A program made the translations under genes and the position numbers. This document shows positions 35,403-46,968 of a DNA stretch of 64,000 nucleotides, one piece after another. The notes beneath the pieces are model-generated. The model saw only the letters and a list, made by a program, of their open reading frames with translations. It searched no databases and was not told the DNA's origin. Position 1 is the stretch's first letter. Every line of letters starts with the position of its first letter. This DNA comes from Torreya grandis (taxonomy: Eukaryota; Streptophyta; Pinopsida; Cupressales; Taxaceae), in NCBI GenBank assembly GCA_037957365.1, contig JARHVA010006311.1:372001-436000 (forward strand), read 5' to 3'.

Positions 35403-36490
35403 GAGAATCTGCTATTCAAGGCACATTTCAAAAAAAATCCATAGATTTTTGCGTCTTTCCATTTTTCCATCTCAAATCTTTAGTTTTTAATGGAAAATTA
35501 CGAAAATAATGATTTATAAAATTATCATGTTAATATTGGAATTGAATGAAAGAAATTAATGATAAATTTGTACGTGTTCGAATCATTCATACTCATCTAT
35601 TTATTTGAACAATCAATCAATCAAAAGGTGAGAATCTATTTTAAGGCGCATTTCAAAAAGTTTATGGATTTCTGCATCTTTTCACTTTTTCACTTCAAAC
35701 TTTTGGTTTTTTTTAATGGAAAAATTGTAAATATTATCACTTTAATTTTTTAAAATTGGGAAAAGTTGTAAATTAAAAAATTATCATGTAAAGATTTGAA
35801 TTGAATGAAAGAGATCACTATTTACAAATATATTTTTACATATTTTTTAATGGAAAATTGAGAATCTGCTTTTAAGATGCACTTCAAAGAAAAAAGTGTA
35901 TGGATTTCTACATCTTTCCACTTTTCTACTTCAAACATTTGTTTTTTGATGAAAAATTACGAAAAATTGATAGAAAATTAAGAAAAGTTATAATTTAGAA
36001 AATTATTATGTGGGGATTTGAATTGAATGAAAGACACCACCATTTACAAATGTATTCCTAAATATTTTTGATGGAAAATTGAGAATCTGCTTTTAAGGCG
36101 CACTTCCAAAAAAAGTGTGGATTTCTACATCTTTTCATTTTTCCACTTCAAACATTTATCTTTTGATGGAAAATTACAAAAAGTTGATGGAAAATTTAAA
36201 AAATTATAAATTAGAAAATTATCATGTAGGGATTTGAATTGAATGAAAAAGACCGCCATTTACAAATATACTTTTAGATGTCTTTTGATGGAAATTGAGA
36301 ATCTAATTTTAAGGCGCACTTAAAAAAAAGTGTATGGATTTCTGCATCTTTCCAATTTTCCACTTCAAACATTTGTCTTTTAATGGAAAATTACAAAAAG
36401 TTGATGGGAAATTAAGAAAAGTTATAAATTAGAAAATTATCGTATGGATTCGAATTGAATGAAAGAGACCACCATTTACAAATATATTGA
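35403..36490. repeat. Five tandem units of about 220 bp
   Basis: Units open with GAGAATCT at 35,403, 35,630, 35,860, 36,081 and 36,297 (steps 227, 230, 221, 216). Each carries TTAAG(G/A)(C/T)GCA.TTC, GGATTT(C/T)T(G/A)CATCTTTCCA, CTTCAAAC.TTTG, GATGGAAAATTA and GGATTTGAATTGAATGAAAGA in order. Confidence 0.95.
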
Positions 36491-36818
36491 TTTTTTTTAA
36501 TTTTGTGTGTGAAATATATTGATTTTATAACTAATAAAAATGTAATGTTATATTTGTTTTCACAATTAGTATTTAGCCATGCTAAAATCAATTTCATGTA
36601 GTTAAAGAGGTATTTATAAGATATAGACATTTAAAATTGCTAGCAAACAAGCATTTACTCACTGTTAATTAAGATTTTTTAATGTATTTGATTATTATTG
36701 TTTTAAATTATGTATTATTGGTATGTTTGTCAACTTTTGATGGTCTTTATTGTTTCTTCTCATCCTTTTAGCATTTTATTTGTTTTTATAATTTCTCTCT
36801 CATATTTTTCAAGGGTCA
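36491..36818. other. No gene seen
   Basis: AT-rich spacer. Confidence 0.5.
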
Positions 36819-37067
36819 TGTTAGAAGTGTCTAATGCTCTTGACACTTGTTTATAGCATCTCTTGCATTTTTAAGTCCTTTTGTTGGTCTTTGCTAAGTC
36901 AGAGGGCACTTATCCCTTTCTCCTACCTATCTTAATTCTAATCGTTAGATGTTATTTTACACACCCATATGATCTTATTTTAAATCAAATTGTCTATAAA
37001 TACACAATGAATGTAATTCATTTAGTAACTAGAGATACACATGATATTATTTTGTGATGAACTTATT
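36819..37067 (+). mobile_element. Possible short Copia-type LTR
   Basis: It starts TGTTAGAAGTGTC, has CTATAAATAC at 36,994, and is followed by ATATCACAAGAGCAG. That reads as a mutated initiator-Met primer site (TGGTATCAGAGCAG). A purine tract TTTGAGGGGGAAA lies at 37,233. No partner LTR was found. Confidence 0.35.
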
Positions 37068-37538
37068 ATATCACAAGAGCAGATTCAGAATAATCAATAG
37101 AAATTTAATATATGGCACAAATATATTAACTATACTAAATCACAATAAGACTAGAATAGATTGTATTAGAGAAGATCCACACAATATAAATGAAATGAAT
37201 TGCAAAATACTAAATTATAAGACTAAGCCAATTTGAGGGGGAAACTTGCAAAATCCTTATAATAAAAACATAATTCATAGATATGTGATGCTATAATACT
37301 CCACACTACCTCGTATATATACCTTGATTAAGATATGGGGGACTACATAATCTCATAGATCTGACTAATCCTACCAATATGCACTTTAGATATTATCAAA
37401 TGACTAAGTTAAAGGTTATGCTTTCCATAGGTAGGCTACATATATTTAAATAAAACCAATAAGGTAAGGGCATAACATACCCCCCTTCACACAAGAGTTG
37501 TACTAAATGTTGAATAAATTTGTATATTTTTTTGCATA
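37068..37538. other. Possible remnant interior, no gene
   Basis: The plus-strand ORF 37,054-37,236 has no motif. It ends at the GAGGGGGAAA purine tract. Confidence 0.35.
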
Positions 37539-37979
37539 AAAGCTTCATGTTTCCATATTACATCTTCCTTGGGTATGCTCTTCTACTTGATAAGATATTC
37601 AGTGATAAACCTAGTTTGCAACCTCTTTGAGCATGTTTCACTTATGGTTCTAAGATGATTCACCCGTTTTCATCAAGTTTGGGTAACTCTATTTTAGCTG
37701 GAATATTCTAATCAATGATTTTATTCAAACATTAAACATGAAAGTTTAGATGTATTTTGGTTGACTGAGGTAACTCCATTTTGTATAGAAAGTTGTCAAT
37801 ATTTCACAAGATCTAATAAGGACCATAATATTTAGTCAATTTTAAAATGTTTTTCTTTCTTGTGTTGGCAAACTTGTTGTTTCATTTAGTTTTGTGTCAT
37901 GGCTATGTTTTCATTGAGACCAAAAAACACTTACGATTGAGGCATTATTTATATTTATAGATGTTTTTTTAATAAGGTA

Positions 37980-37981
<2 letters not shown>
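37539..37981. repeat. Duplicated flank, copy 1
   Basis: AAAGCTTCAT..TTTCCATATT through TTATTTATATTTATAG matches 38,699-39,132 almost base for base over about 430 bp. The two copies bracket the dinucleotide block. Confidence 0.95.
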
Positions 37982-39132
<1,151 letters not shown>

Positions 39133-41227
39133 TGTTGATGGCCTAAAATTGCGCTAGGTCTTAGCCAATCAACAATGGGAAGTTTCAAGCTATGGGACAA
39201 TGCGGCTTGAAACAACCTCTAGGTTTTAAAGAAGCTGGTCTCTTTTATTTATATTAGGTGTTGGGGAAAAGGGATAGGAGACTAAATAGAAATGCAAAAT
39301 GCAGGAATTGAAATCTAACTATGGTGATGCGCCTGAGTGTAATCCTAATCCTAACCTGAGCATAATGAGACTATTATATGATTCTATTACATTTAAGAGC
39401 AGACAAGTGCATGGTCAATGTAAAATATTAGGATAACAAAAATAGAGGCTCAAAATTGGGGAGTCTTTTGCTGAGATACAGGAATTGTCAACAAGGGCAT
39501 AGTGTTCAATCTTCTTAATAGAATCCTTTACTCACATAAGAGGTGCAGAAGTCACACACAGTTATGTAGAGTTTTAGATTCCAGAAAATGAGACAAAAGC
39601 AAATAACATTTCCAATCCCAACACTAGAAAATCTACAGCATAGACTACTGTATAAATGACACAGATAACACCAACCAAGGCATGGAGCTTAAATTTCATT
39701 AATTCATTTAGCCACATAGAGGGTATAGAAACATGCACGATTACATCAACTTCGCAACTTAAGAAAATTAAGACAAGAGCAAATGATATTACTGGTCAAA
39801 ATTACAGGAAGTCTAAACTATGAGAATTTCCCCCTTTTCTTCTACAATTCTTTCTCCTTTATAGCCTCAGATCACTCCTTTCATCATCCCTTTTTCCCAC
39901 GCAATTTCCTCCATCCTCTGTGCATAGGGGACTATAGACGAAATTCAATGCTTTGGATGCATCCTGGTCTTTATTAAGGACTACTCTGACTGTGGCATGG
40001 CGATCCTTGTCTAGTACCTCTCTTTGCACTTGAAATTCTTTGTTTCATCCCTGTCTTGCCACTCAATTGTCTACTCTACCTCCACTATTAGGGAGTAAGC
40101 AGACGGCATCTTCAATGTTTGCAAACCCCAAAAATCTACCCAGTGCACTGTTTTATCTACTAAGAATAACTTTCACCCAATTTCCCTCCATTTAGCTATA
40201 GCAAATAGATGGACACGAGGACACAGTCAATTTATCTTCTATTGATATAGGAGGCACCGGAGGGTGACACTTGGCCACTTGTGCTTTCTTTATATTTCAT
40301 TGAGGAATACTCCACTTTTGACACCTGTCGCAGCCTGCTTCATCAATACTTTATAGCTTTGCTGAAACAAAAATTAGTGTGTTCTTTGCCTTGGTGACCC
40401 TTAAGAAAGGATGGATGCATGTGGTAGTCTTCACTTGTTGACACTCGACACTTCCTTGGTATTTTGAAATATCATTCGGGACCCACCCTGATCTTCATTC
40501 AGATATTAGGTTCGAAGGTGGTCTCTCATAAGTTGACACGTGGCAACTTCCGCTACTCCTAGACAGATACATGGCATCTTCCACTTCTCCTTTTGGGGGT
40601 ATATGGTGCCTTCCACTTTCTTTAGGGATACAATAGAGAGGGACTCGAAAGGTGACACTTGGCAGCTTTTGCTGCACTTTGACACTTAAGCAAAAATGAA
40701 AAGATGCCTTTATACGCTGAATGAAAGCGTTAGACCAAAAACCCCTAGGTGCTGACATGTGGTGGTTTCTGCTCTCCATGCCGCTTGGCTCATTGAAAGC
40801 CTTTTTCAAAAGGTGGAATGAAGCATAGGTGTCTCTATGATACGTGAATGCTGACACGTGGTGCATTCTGCTTAATTGCTACTGGGTACGTGGCATGATC
40901 TGTGGTTTTCTAGAAAGCTACAAAAAGGTCCTTGAAGGTTGCCAGCTGTCCATCTTTTTCTCCCAAAAAATGACACCTAGCTGCTTCCACTTGAATCCAA
41001 TACTTAGGCCAAAATTGAAGTGAAAAGAACAAAAAGGGAAAAAGGGAACTATGTTCTGAAGACGACACTTGGTAGCTTCTGCTACACTTCAATACTTAAG
41101 CAAAAATGAACCCATCTTCTGCTTCAGAACTCTGTAGCTCATCCAAGATGCGTAGGAACCAAAATTGCAGCACTCGAACAAAAAATAAATAAATTAAATA
41201 TGGTGTAGAGTAAGAAATTACTCCATA
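39133..41227 (-). mobile_element. 3' LTR (minus orientation) of the 9.9 kb element
   Basis: In minus orientation it runs from 41,227 (TATGGAG, originally TGTGGAG) to 39,133 (ending CATCAACA). Many copies of a TGACAC(G/T)TGGCAGCTTCTGC word occur inside. The plus-strand ORFs at 39,783-39,977 and the minus ORF at 40,495-40,866 are by-products. Confidence 0.9.
40536..40544. promoter_or_regulatory. ABRE/G-box-like ACACGTGGC in the LTR
   Basis: ACACGTGGC matches the plant abscisic-acid response core. Related sites are ACACGTGG at 40,854, TACGTGGC at 40,885, and ACACGTGGC at 48,374 in the other LTR. Function is inferred from the motif only. Confidence 0.4.
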
Positions 41228-44200
41228 GTTATTGGTGACCACTAGGACTTTTTAGCCTGCTCAAAAAGAATCTGACTCTCGCTCGATCAGAATTTCAAAA
41301 TTTTACAGCTTGAGAAGAGCTGTCTGGAAGATAGACCACTCATGGTCAGATAATCCTTGCTTGCTCTGTAACTCATCAAAAGCTAGGTCTAAGTTAATGA
41401 GATCTTTGTGTGAGAAGGTTTACAGGACCTGGGCAATGGCTTTTAGCTTGGATTCTAGCCAAAAAATGGGAATCAGAACAGTCTTAACCTCCAGTGCTAA
41501 GGAATCATCCTGCAAGCTCTAGAAAACTATTTGATCCCTTTGTTTTGTTAGTAGCAACGGTTAAAGCTGATCAGCCATCAGGACTGTCCTTGAGTCTAGG
41601 AATGAGGAAGGCAAGCCTAGTTACACCAAATCTTGAATGTGTTGTCTCATCTCATCGATGCCTTCCTTCACGACATCAAGACAAATTCTGCAACCATTGG
41701 CTGTAGCATTGTGATTGAGCTCTTCATTGATCTGATTTATGACAACCATTCTATTAGGGATCCCCGTGGCTACCAATATCACATCCCTTGAGCTGTAGAG
41801 CTTATCCAATAATGAATGAGAGTTAGTGACTCTCTGGGAGATCGTGGCCAGAATGCTCTGTACTGGAGTCTCTACCCTTTCGCACAGCTATTGTGCGTTG
41901 TGTAAGAAGGTGAAGAGTGGCCTAAGTTGGATAACCTCAAAAGAGATCCTTACCTATGCCGACTCATAGAGTTCCTTCACCAACTACGTGACTCTAACAC
42001 CACTTGGCCTATTAGCCAGCTCAATCACCAATTGCACCTTCCTCTACTGCTCTGCCTAGAACTAGGATTGAAAAGCTACAACCTTATTCTATTCATACAA
42101 CAACCCTTACTATGATTGGGTAACCTACAGTTGGAGTCCTTCGACTCTTCCCTATAATGCTGCATTTCCCCACCTTAGAGCTATAGCTGCATCTTTCATG
42201 AGCACAAGCTCTACCTTTAAAGAATCATTTTGGACCTGAATTGCCCATTGAGTCTGGAGGCAAACAATATCTTGCAATTGTTTCTGTAGACTAACTATTT
42301 CATTATCCTTCTAGTTTATTTGTTTAGCCAAACTATTATAGTTTGCCTTCTCTTGGGCGAAATTAGCCTCCATCTTCTACAGTCTCCTTGATTTCTTCAA
42401 GTAATCCTCTATGACCGTAGAAGTGGACTCAGTCAGCAGCTCAACTCTGTCTTGAGGCCTAAATAGGGACATATTGATGGCCACTGCATTCATGGTGTAG
42501 TCCTCTAGCTACATTTGTTTGCTCAACCTAGCAACGTTGGGTGACAGATGGGTCACCGTCAGCTACTGTTGAATAGGGTCAAATTGTGACCTCAAATGTG
42601 GGACCACCGGTGCTTTATTTTCTTTACTCCTCATCTTCCCTAATCAGGCTTCTCTTTCCTTCTTAGCAACATCAGCCTACATCTGAAAGGTGGAAGGGGA
42701 AGCAATATGTCCCCCTGTGAAAGGAAATCCTTGTGGCAGGACGTATTGGAGAGCCATTGGCTTAGCTAGGGGTGAGTTGTAGGGGCATCCTTCTAGGAAT
42801 GAAAGGGGAAAAATGGGGTAATGTGAGGGCATAAGGCACTGATGAGGTAGTGGCTTGTGAAATTGGGATGGCAGTAGTGGCGAGAGGTGTCACTTAACTG
42901 GGTGGAGGTGTTATGCTGGCAGGGTGGGGAATAGGTTGAGAGGGAAGAGGGGGAGTAATACTTACCTAAGGAGGAGTTGCTATGGTCTGTATTGAAGGGT
43001 CCTCCTCCTCTAGATCCAATTGGAACTGCACCCTTCTTCTTTTTTTGGGTATCTCTACCTCTGACTGTGTTTGCCTCCCCTCTGCTTCTATTGTTACTGG
43101 TGGTGCTTGTGGGGAGCTGGGGACTTCAATTACTCCTAATGATGAGAAAGCTTGTGGTTATGAGGGTGGCACACTTCTTGGCTATTTTGTGGCCACTATA
43201 GCTTGCTCTGGAGCCTACGGTGGTTGGCTTGGTCCTGCTTCTAATGCTTCTTCCCCAAGTGCCGGTGCTAGGCTTATTTTTGGGCTAAAAATAGGGGATG
43301 GATGCCATTCATCCCAAAGTTCTTCCCACCTTTCATCTAAGTCCATGCCTCTGAAGGTGTGCATGGTCTGGGAGATTTCTTGCCTATATCTCCAATAGGC
43401 TTCAAATTTCTCTGCATCCTAGCCTTTGTTTCTCAGCGTCCTTCTCAAACCAGAGGTCATCTTGGCCTTGGGATCATACTCCCTTTATTTATCATAGAAG
43501 GTCTCCCATGGCCTATTCGATGGGAGAGGCAGGTCCATCAACTCAACATAGAAACTAGGGGTGTCATCTGCAATATTTTTTTTGGTTTCCCAATAGGGGT
43601 GACTTTCATGCACGATCCTGGCTCTAATTCTATTTGTCCTCACTACGCTAGCTATGCAATCAGCAGGTCATAAGCCCACTTGTCTTCTATCAATAGGAAG
43701 CCCAAGGAGGTTAGCGTCCTTAACAACACGGTCTCAACTTCTTTGGATTCTAGGCTTACTTTGCTTGCCATCCAGGGGAGATTGTACATTCTCCTTTTCT
43801 TCTTCTCGAAGCTGTAATCATTGTCAGTCACTGACACCTGCCTGGCAATTTCTAGGAATGTTAATTGAAGAGTCAAAAATTTTGGTAGTAATACTAACTC
43901 CCCACAAAATCCATGGACCCTTAAGGTCATGTGATGGGCCCCAAAATAGTAATCACATGGGATGGGACAGCTAACTAGGAGGTTAGTGACACTTGGGAAT
44001 ACCCTATTTATAATAGGCTCAAGGCTGAGGTAATGAAGAATAGGGGTGACGAATAATTCCCAAAAGTCATATGTGTCACTGGTTTTTGATAAAATATGTG
44101 TCCATGCGAACACAGTGATGGTCCTTTGGGGATCAAAGGTTGGGTCATATAGGTTCAGGCTCATAAATTGGGAGAAGAGGTCAGGGTTCTGATGCAGAAT

Positions 44201-45040
44201 GAGGTGGAATAGAAAGGAGGAATACCTGAATATCCCTTGTGCCCTAAACTGGGTCAGCTGCTCAACCATTGAGAAGGTGAGATGCTCAGAGAAGTCAAGA
44301 CGGTACTCTTGCATCTTATCAACTATTTTCAGCATGAAGAGGATGGCCATTTGCTCTACATATACCACCACATCATCCTTCATGTTGAAGATGAAAGCTA
44401 TCATTGATAGTGCGTCTTGGATAGTAGGCACGAACTGAGTCCTTGAAGTGGGGAGCATAGGCACCATTGTGTCACCATTAGCTATTTGCAACTTAGACCT
44501 CAGAAACCTGGTCTAAGTGTTGATGTTTGCACACATCCTCTCTGCCCTTTCAATAGTGGGGAAGGTGGTAGTGTCATCGTATCGTAGGGCAAGCATGTCC
44601 CTGATCACTTGAGGGGTGACCTGCAACATGAATGGGCCAAACTGAATAGTGTAAGATTGTAGATGAAGCAAGTTTGCACACATCTCAATTATGTTTGGGC
44701 ATGGGTGCATAGTTGGGATGACAAACTGAGCCAGTTATGAGGTCCAGAATCTCATCTCAAATGTCTCATATTGCCTTACCCTGGCTCTTTATAGGCACCT
44801 CTGGTGTGCCCCTTCTTAGAGGTTGTTGCTAGTAGCTCTTTACAAAATTGAGTCTATGATTCTGTCTGCATAGTCTCTTACTTTGGATGGGTTGCTAGTT
44901 TGGCTGACTCCTAGGGCTTTGGTTCTTGGGTAACTTCTTGGTGGCTACGTAGGAGCTACAACATATGATTTGCTAGCCAGTATTCTGTCAAGATACCCTG
45001 GTGCCCCTGCTCCTTGCTGAGAAGATGATGTTCCTGCCAT
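41228..45040 (-). pseudogene. ORF B: long coding region of unknown function with coiled coil and NLS-like motif
   Basis: The ATG at 45,040 (MAGTSSSQQGAG) opens one frame to 43,652, about 463 codons, broken by a handful of TAG/TAA codons where Gln is likely; the 279 codons from 44,491 to 43,652 are fully open. After a frameshift near 43,660 it continues as WETKKNIADDTPSFYVELMD, PWETFYDK, FEAYWRYRQEIS and a Pro/Gln-rich stretch, then PKKRRRV near 43,050. Past 42,960 a third part reads VEDYLKK-type and KDNEIVSLQKQLQDI heptads, a coiled coil. I do not recognise the family. It is neither a normal gag nor pol. The NLS-like motif suggests nuclear action, which is inference. Confidence 0.6.
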
Positions 45041-45473
45041 CTTTATGTTCTTTGTATGATACTCTGGTATGAACTTCGCTCAAGATAAACTATGCTTGCT
45101 GAAACAATCTCACTAGGTGCTAACAATCACAATGAGAAAGATATCTTTGTAGGAATGCTTGAGAGTTGTAAACTTTAAACTTTGCTAAGGGGGTTCTTAT
45201 GGGCTGATCAAGTCCCCAATAACATTAATTTTGGGTGACCGTTAGCAAATCCTGCTCAATCTTCAAAAAATAGTGAGGTGGACATGTTATGCGGCCCAAG
45301 GTACCTTATTGATCTCAAAGATTTGGGTAAGCATTTATTGTAGCAAGATTTAAAGAATTAAAGAATTCCTAAGACACTGACTCTATATTTTAAAATGCTT
45401 ATTTTAAAAGAAAAGTGAGAAAGCAATAACAAAACAAAGCAATGCGAGAATGAAAACTACCTAACTACATTAA
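45041..45473 (-). other. Spacer between ORF A and ORF B
   Basis: About 430 bp between the stop of ORF A and the ATG of ORF B. No motif seen. Confidence 0.5.
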
Positions 45474-46811
45474 TTACAAATCCCTATTCCATCCAAGATC
45501 AAAAATGAACTCTCTAATGACTTCTTTATGACAAGCCAACCAATGTTGCCATATCAACAGTGGTAACGGGTATACCTTTGATGGGACGTCCTTTGCGCTG
45601 GCCACACGAATTTGCCTGCCCCTGAATGGGTTTGAGCAAAACATGTATTCAACACCTATGAACTCTTCATGTCCCTGATAGCTCATCGAATATTGGTTCT
45701 TCATGCTGTTGGGTATCATCAAGAAATTATTGGCCACTAGTTCTTCGCTCTGTGTCCTTTGATATCCATTATATTTTGGCTTATCTCCTTCTGATTCGAG
45801 ATTTATCTCATCACCATGTTCCTTGATGCCTTCGTCCTCCTTGAAGGATAAATATGAAAGATGGCTTTCCTTCTGCATACTCACCTCAGTTTTGGTGCTA
45901 TCCTCTCCACATTGGACCAATTCACAGCCTTCTTGCAAGGTAGTGTCACCTGCCTCAATGGCTTGATGAAGGGAGTGTCCATACTCCTCCATATCCTCTT
46001 GTAGGGTGAGGAAAAAGTCAAAAATGATCTCCTCCTCATCTAAAGTGAAGGAAAAAACTTGCGGCTTATCCTCTTGCTCATCAAAGGGGGAATTTATGTT
46101 GATTTCTTCCTCATCTGTTCTTATGAAATCCTCTTGACTAGCCATAAATTGAGCATATTCTTCTGCGTACTCACCTGCTTCCTTCAAAATATACTCTTCT
46201 TCAAACAAGGATGAAGAAGAAGGCTGTCATGGAAAATAAGAAGCCTCTTGAGGAAGGGTAGAAGGGTCTTGAGGGGAAAGTGAGAGTTTGGGGACCTCTT
46301 CCCTTGCTACTGTCATAGACTCTGCATTATTGGGGAAATGATCTTGACAAGTCTGACCTTGTTCATGAATAGGGATGACACATGATTGATATGGGATTTG
46401 TGGTGGTAGATATGAAGTCTAATAGACTTGGTAAGGCTAGTTCTCATGAATGCTTAGCCTCTCTTCTAGAAATGTAATCAATCCACACACATCCAACATC
46501 TCATATGTAAGCTCATGCCAATTTTCTCTTTTAATGGGATCCCACTCACTTTTGATCAAGTCAATTGCTTCCCTTAATTGATAGATGACATGACAAGGGA
46601 TCTCTTGGCCATATTCCCTTTTGCTGTCAAGCTCTAACACATATTTTTTAAATCCCAACAATGCTTTTTTGAAAGTGAAAATGAGGTCAGGTTGAGCATA
46701 GAAATGGTATAGCTCGTGATTATGTGCATCCTCATCACTTGACATAACTCTGGGAGAAGTCTGTCCTTGATTAAACATATTTGAAGGATAGGAAGACTCA
46801 GAGTTATACAT
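45474..46811 (-). pseudogene. ORF A: acidic protein of unknown function, first coding region of the element
   Basis: From the ATG at 46,811 one frame of 445 codons runs to 45,474 with only three internal stops (two TAG near 46,435 and 46,415, and one TGA near 46,230). The last 244 codons are fully open. The start is MYNSESSYPSNMFNQGQTSP, then AQPDLIFTFKKALLGFKKYV and HVIYQLREAIDLIKSEWDP. A strongly acidic middle follows (FEEEYILKEAGEYAEEYAQF, DEEEININSPFDEQED), with a FRGRQIRVAS end. A second ATG at 46,918 in another frame (MVYSSANQPLEVFINTNN) may be the original start before a frameshift. It lies directly after the primer site, where gag or an Ogre-like extra ORF1 would be. I name no function. 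Confidence 0.6.
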
Positions 46812-46944
46812 ACCAAAAGGTGATTTCTGGATGATACTGCTTGATCGACTGACAACTTAGAATCATTGTTGGTGTTGATGAAAACCTCCAAAGGCTGATT
46901 GGCTGAAGAATACACCAAGAATTCTCCAACTTTCTTGAAAGACG

Positions 46945-46963
46945 GGTCCCATCGGGCATGCCA
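46945..46963 (-). other. Primer-binding site, Tat-type
   Basis: On the minus strand TGGCATGCCCGATGGGACC follows the LTR end after a five-base spacer. It matches the site at 218-235 (plus strand). It fixes the element's orientation as minus. Confidence 0.75.
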
Positions 46964-46968
46964 GAAAC

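Noticed and set aside
40495..40866. 123 aa minus-strand ORF (HHVSAFTYHRD...)
   Set aside because: Lies wholly inside an LTR made of the TGACACGTGG repeat; the equivalent frame in the other LTR is broken.
42977..43673. Plus-strand ORFs of 74-138 aa
   Set aside because: Shadows of minus-strand ORF B; composition and frame continuity favour the minus strand.
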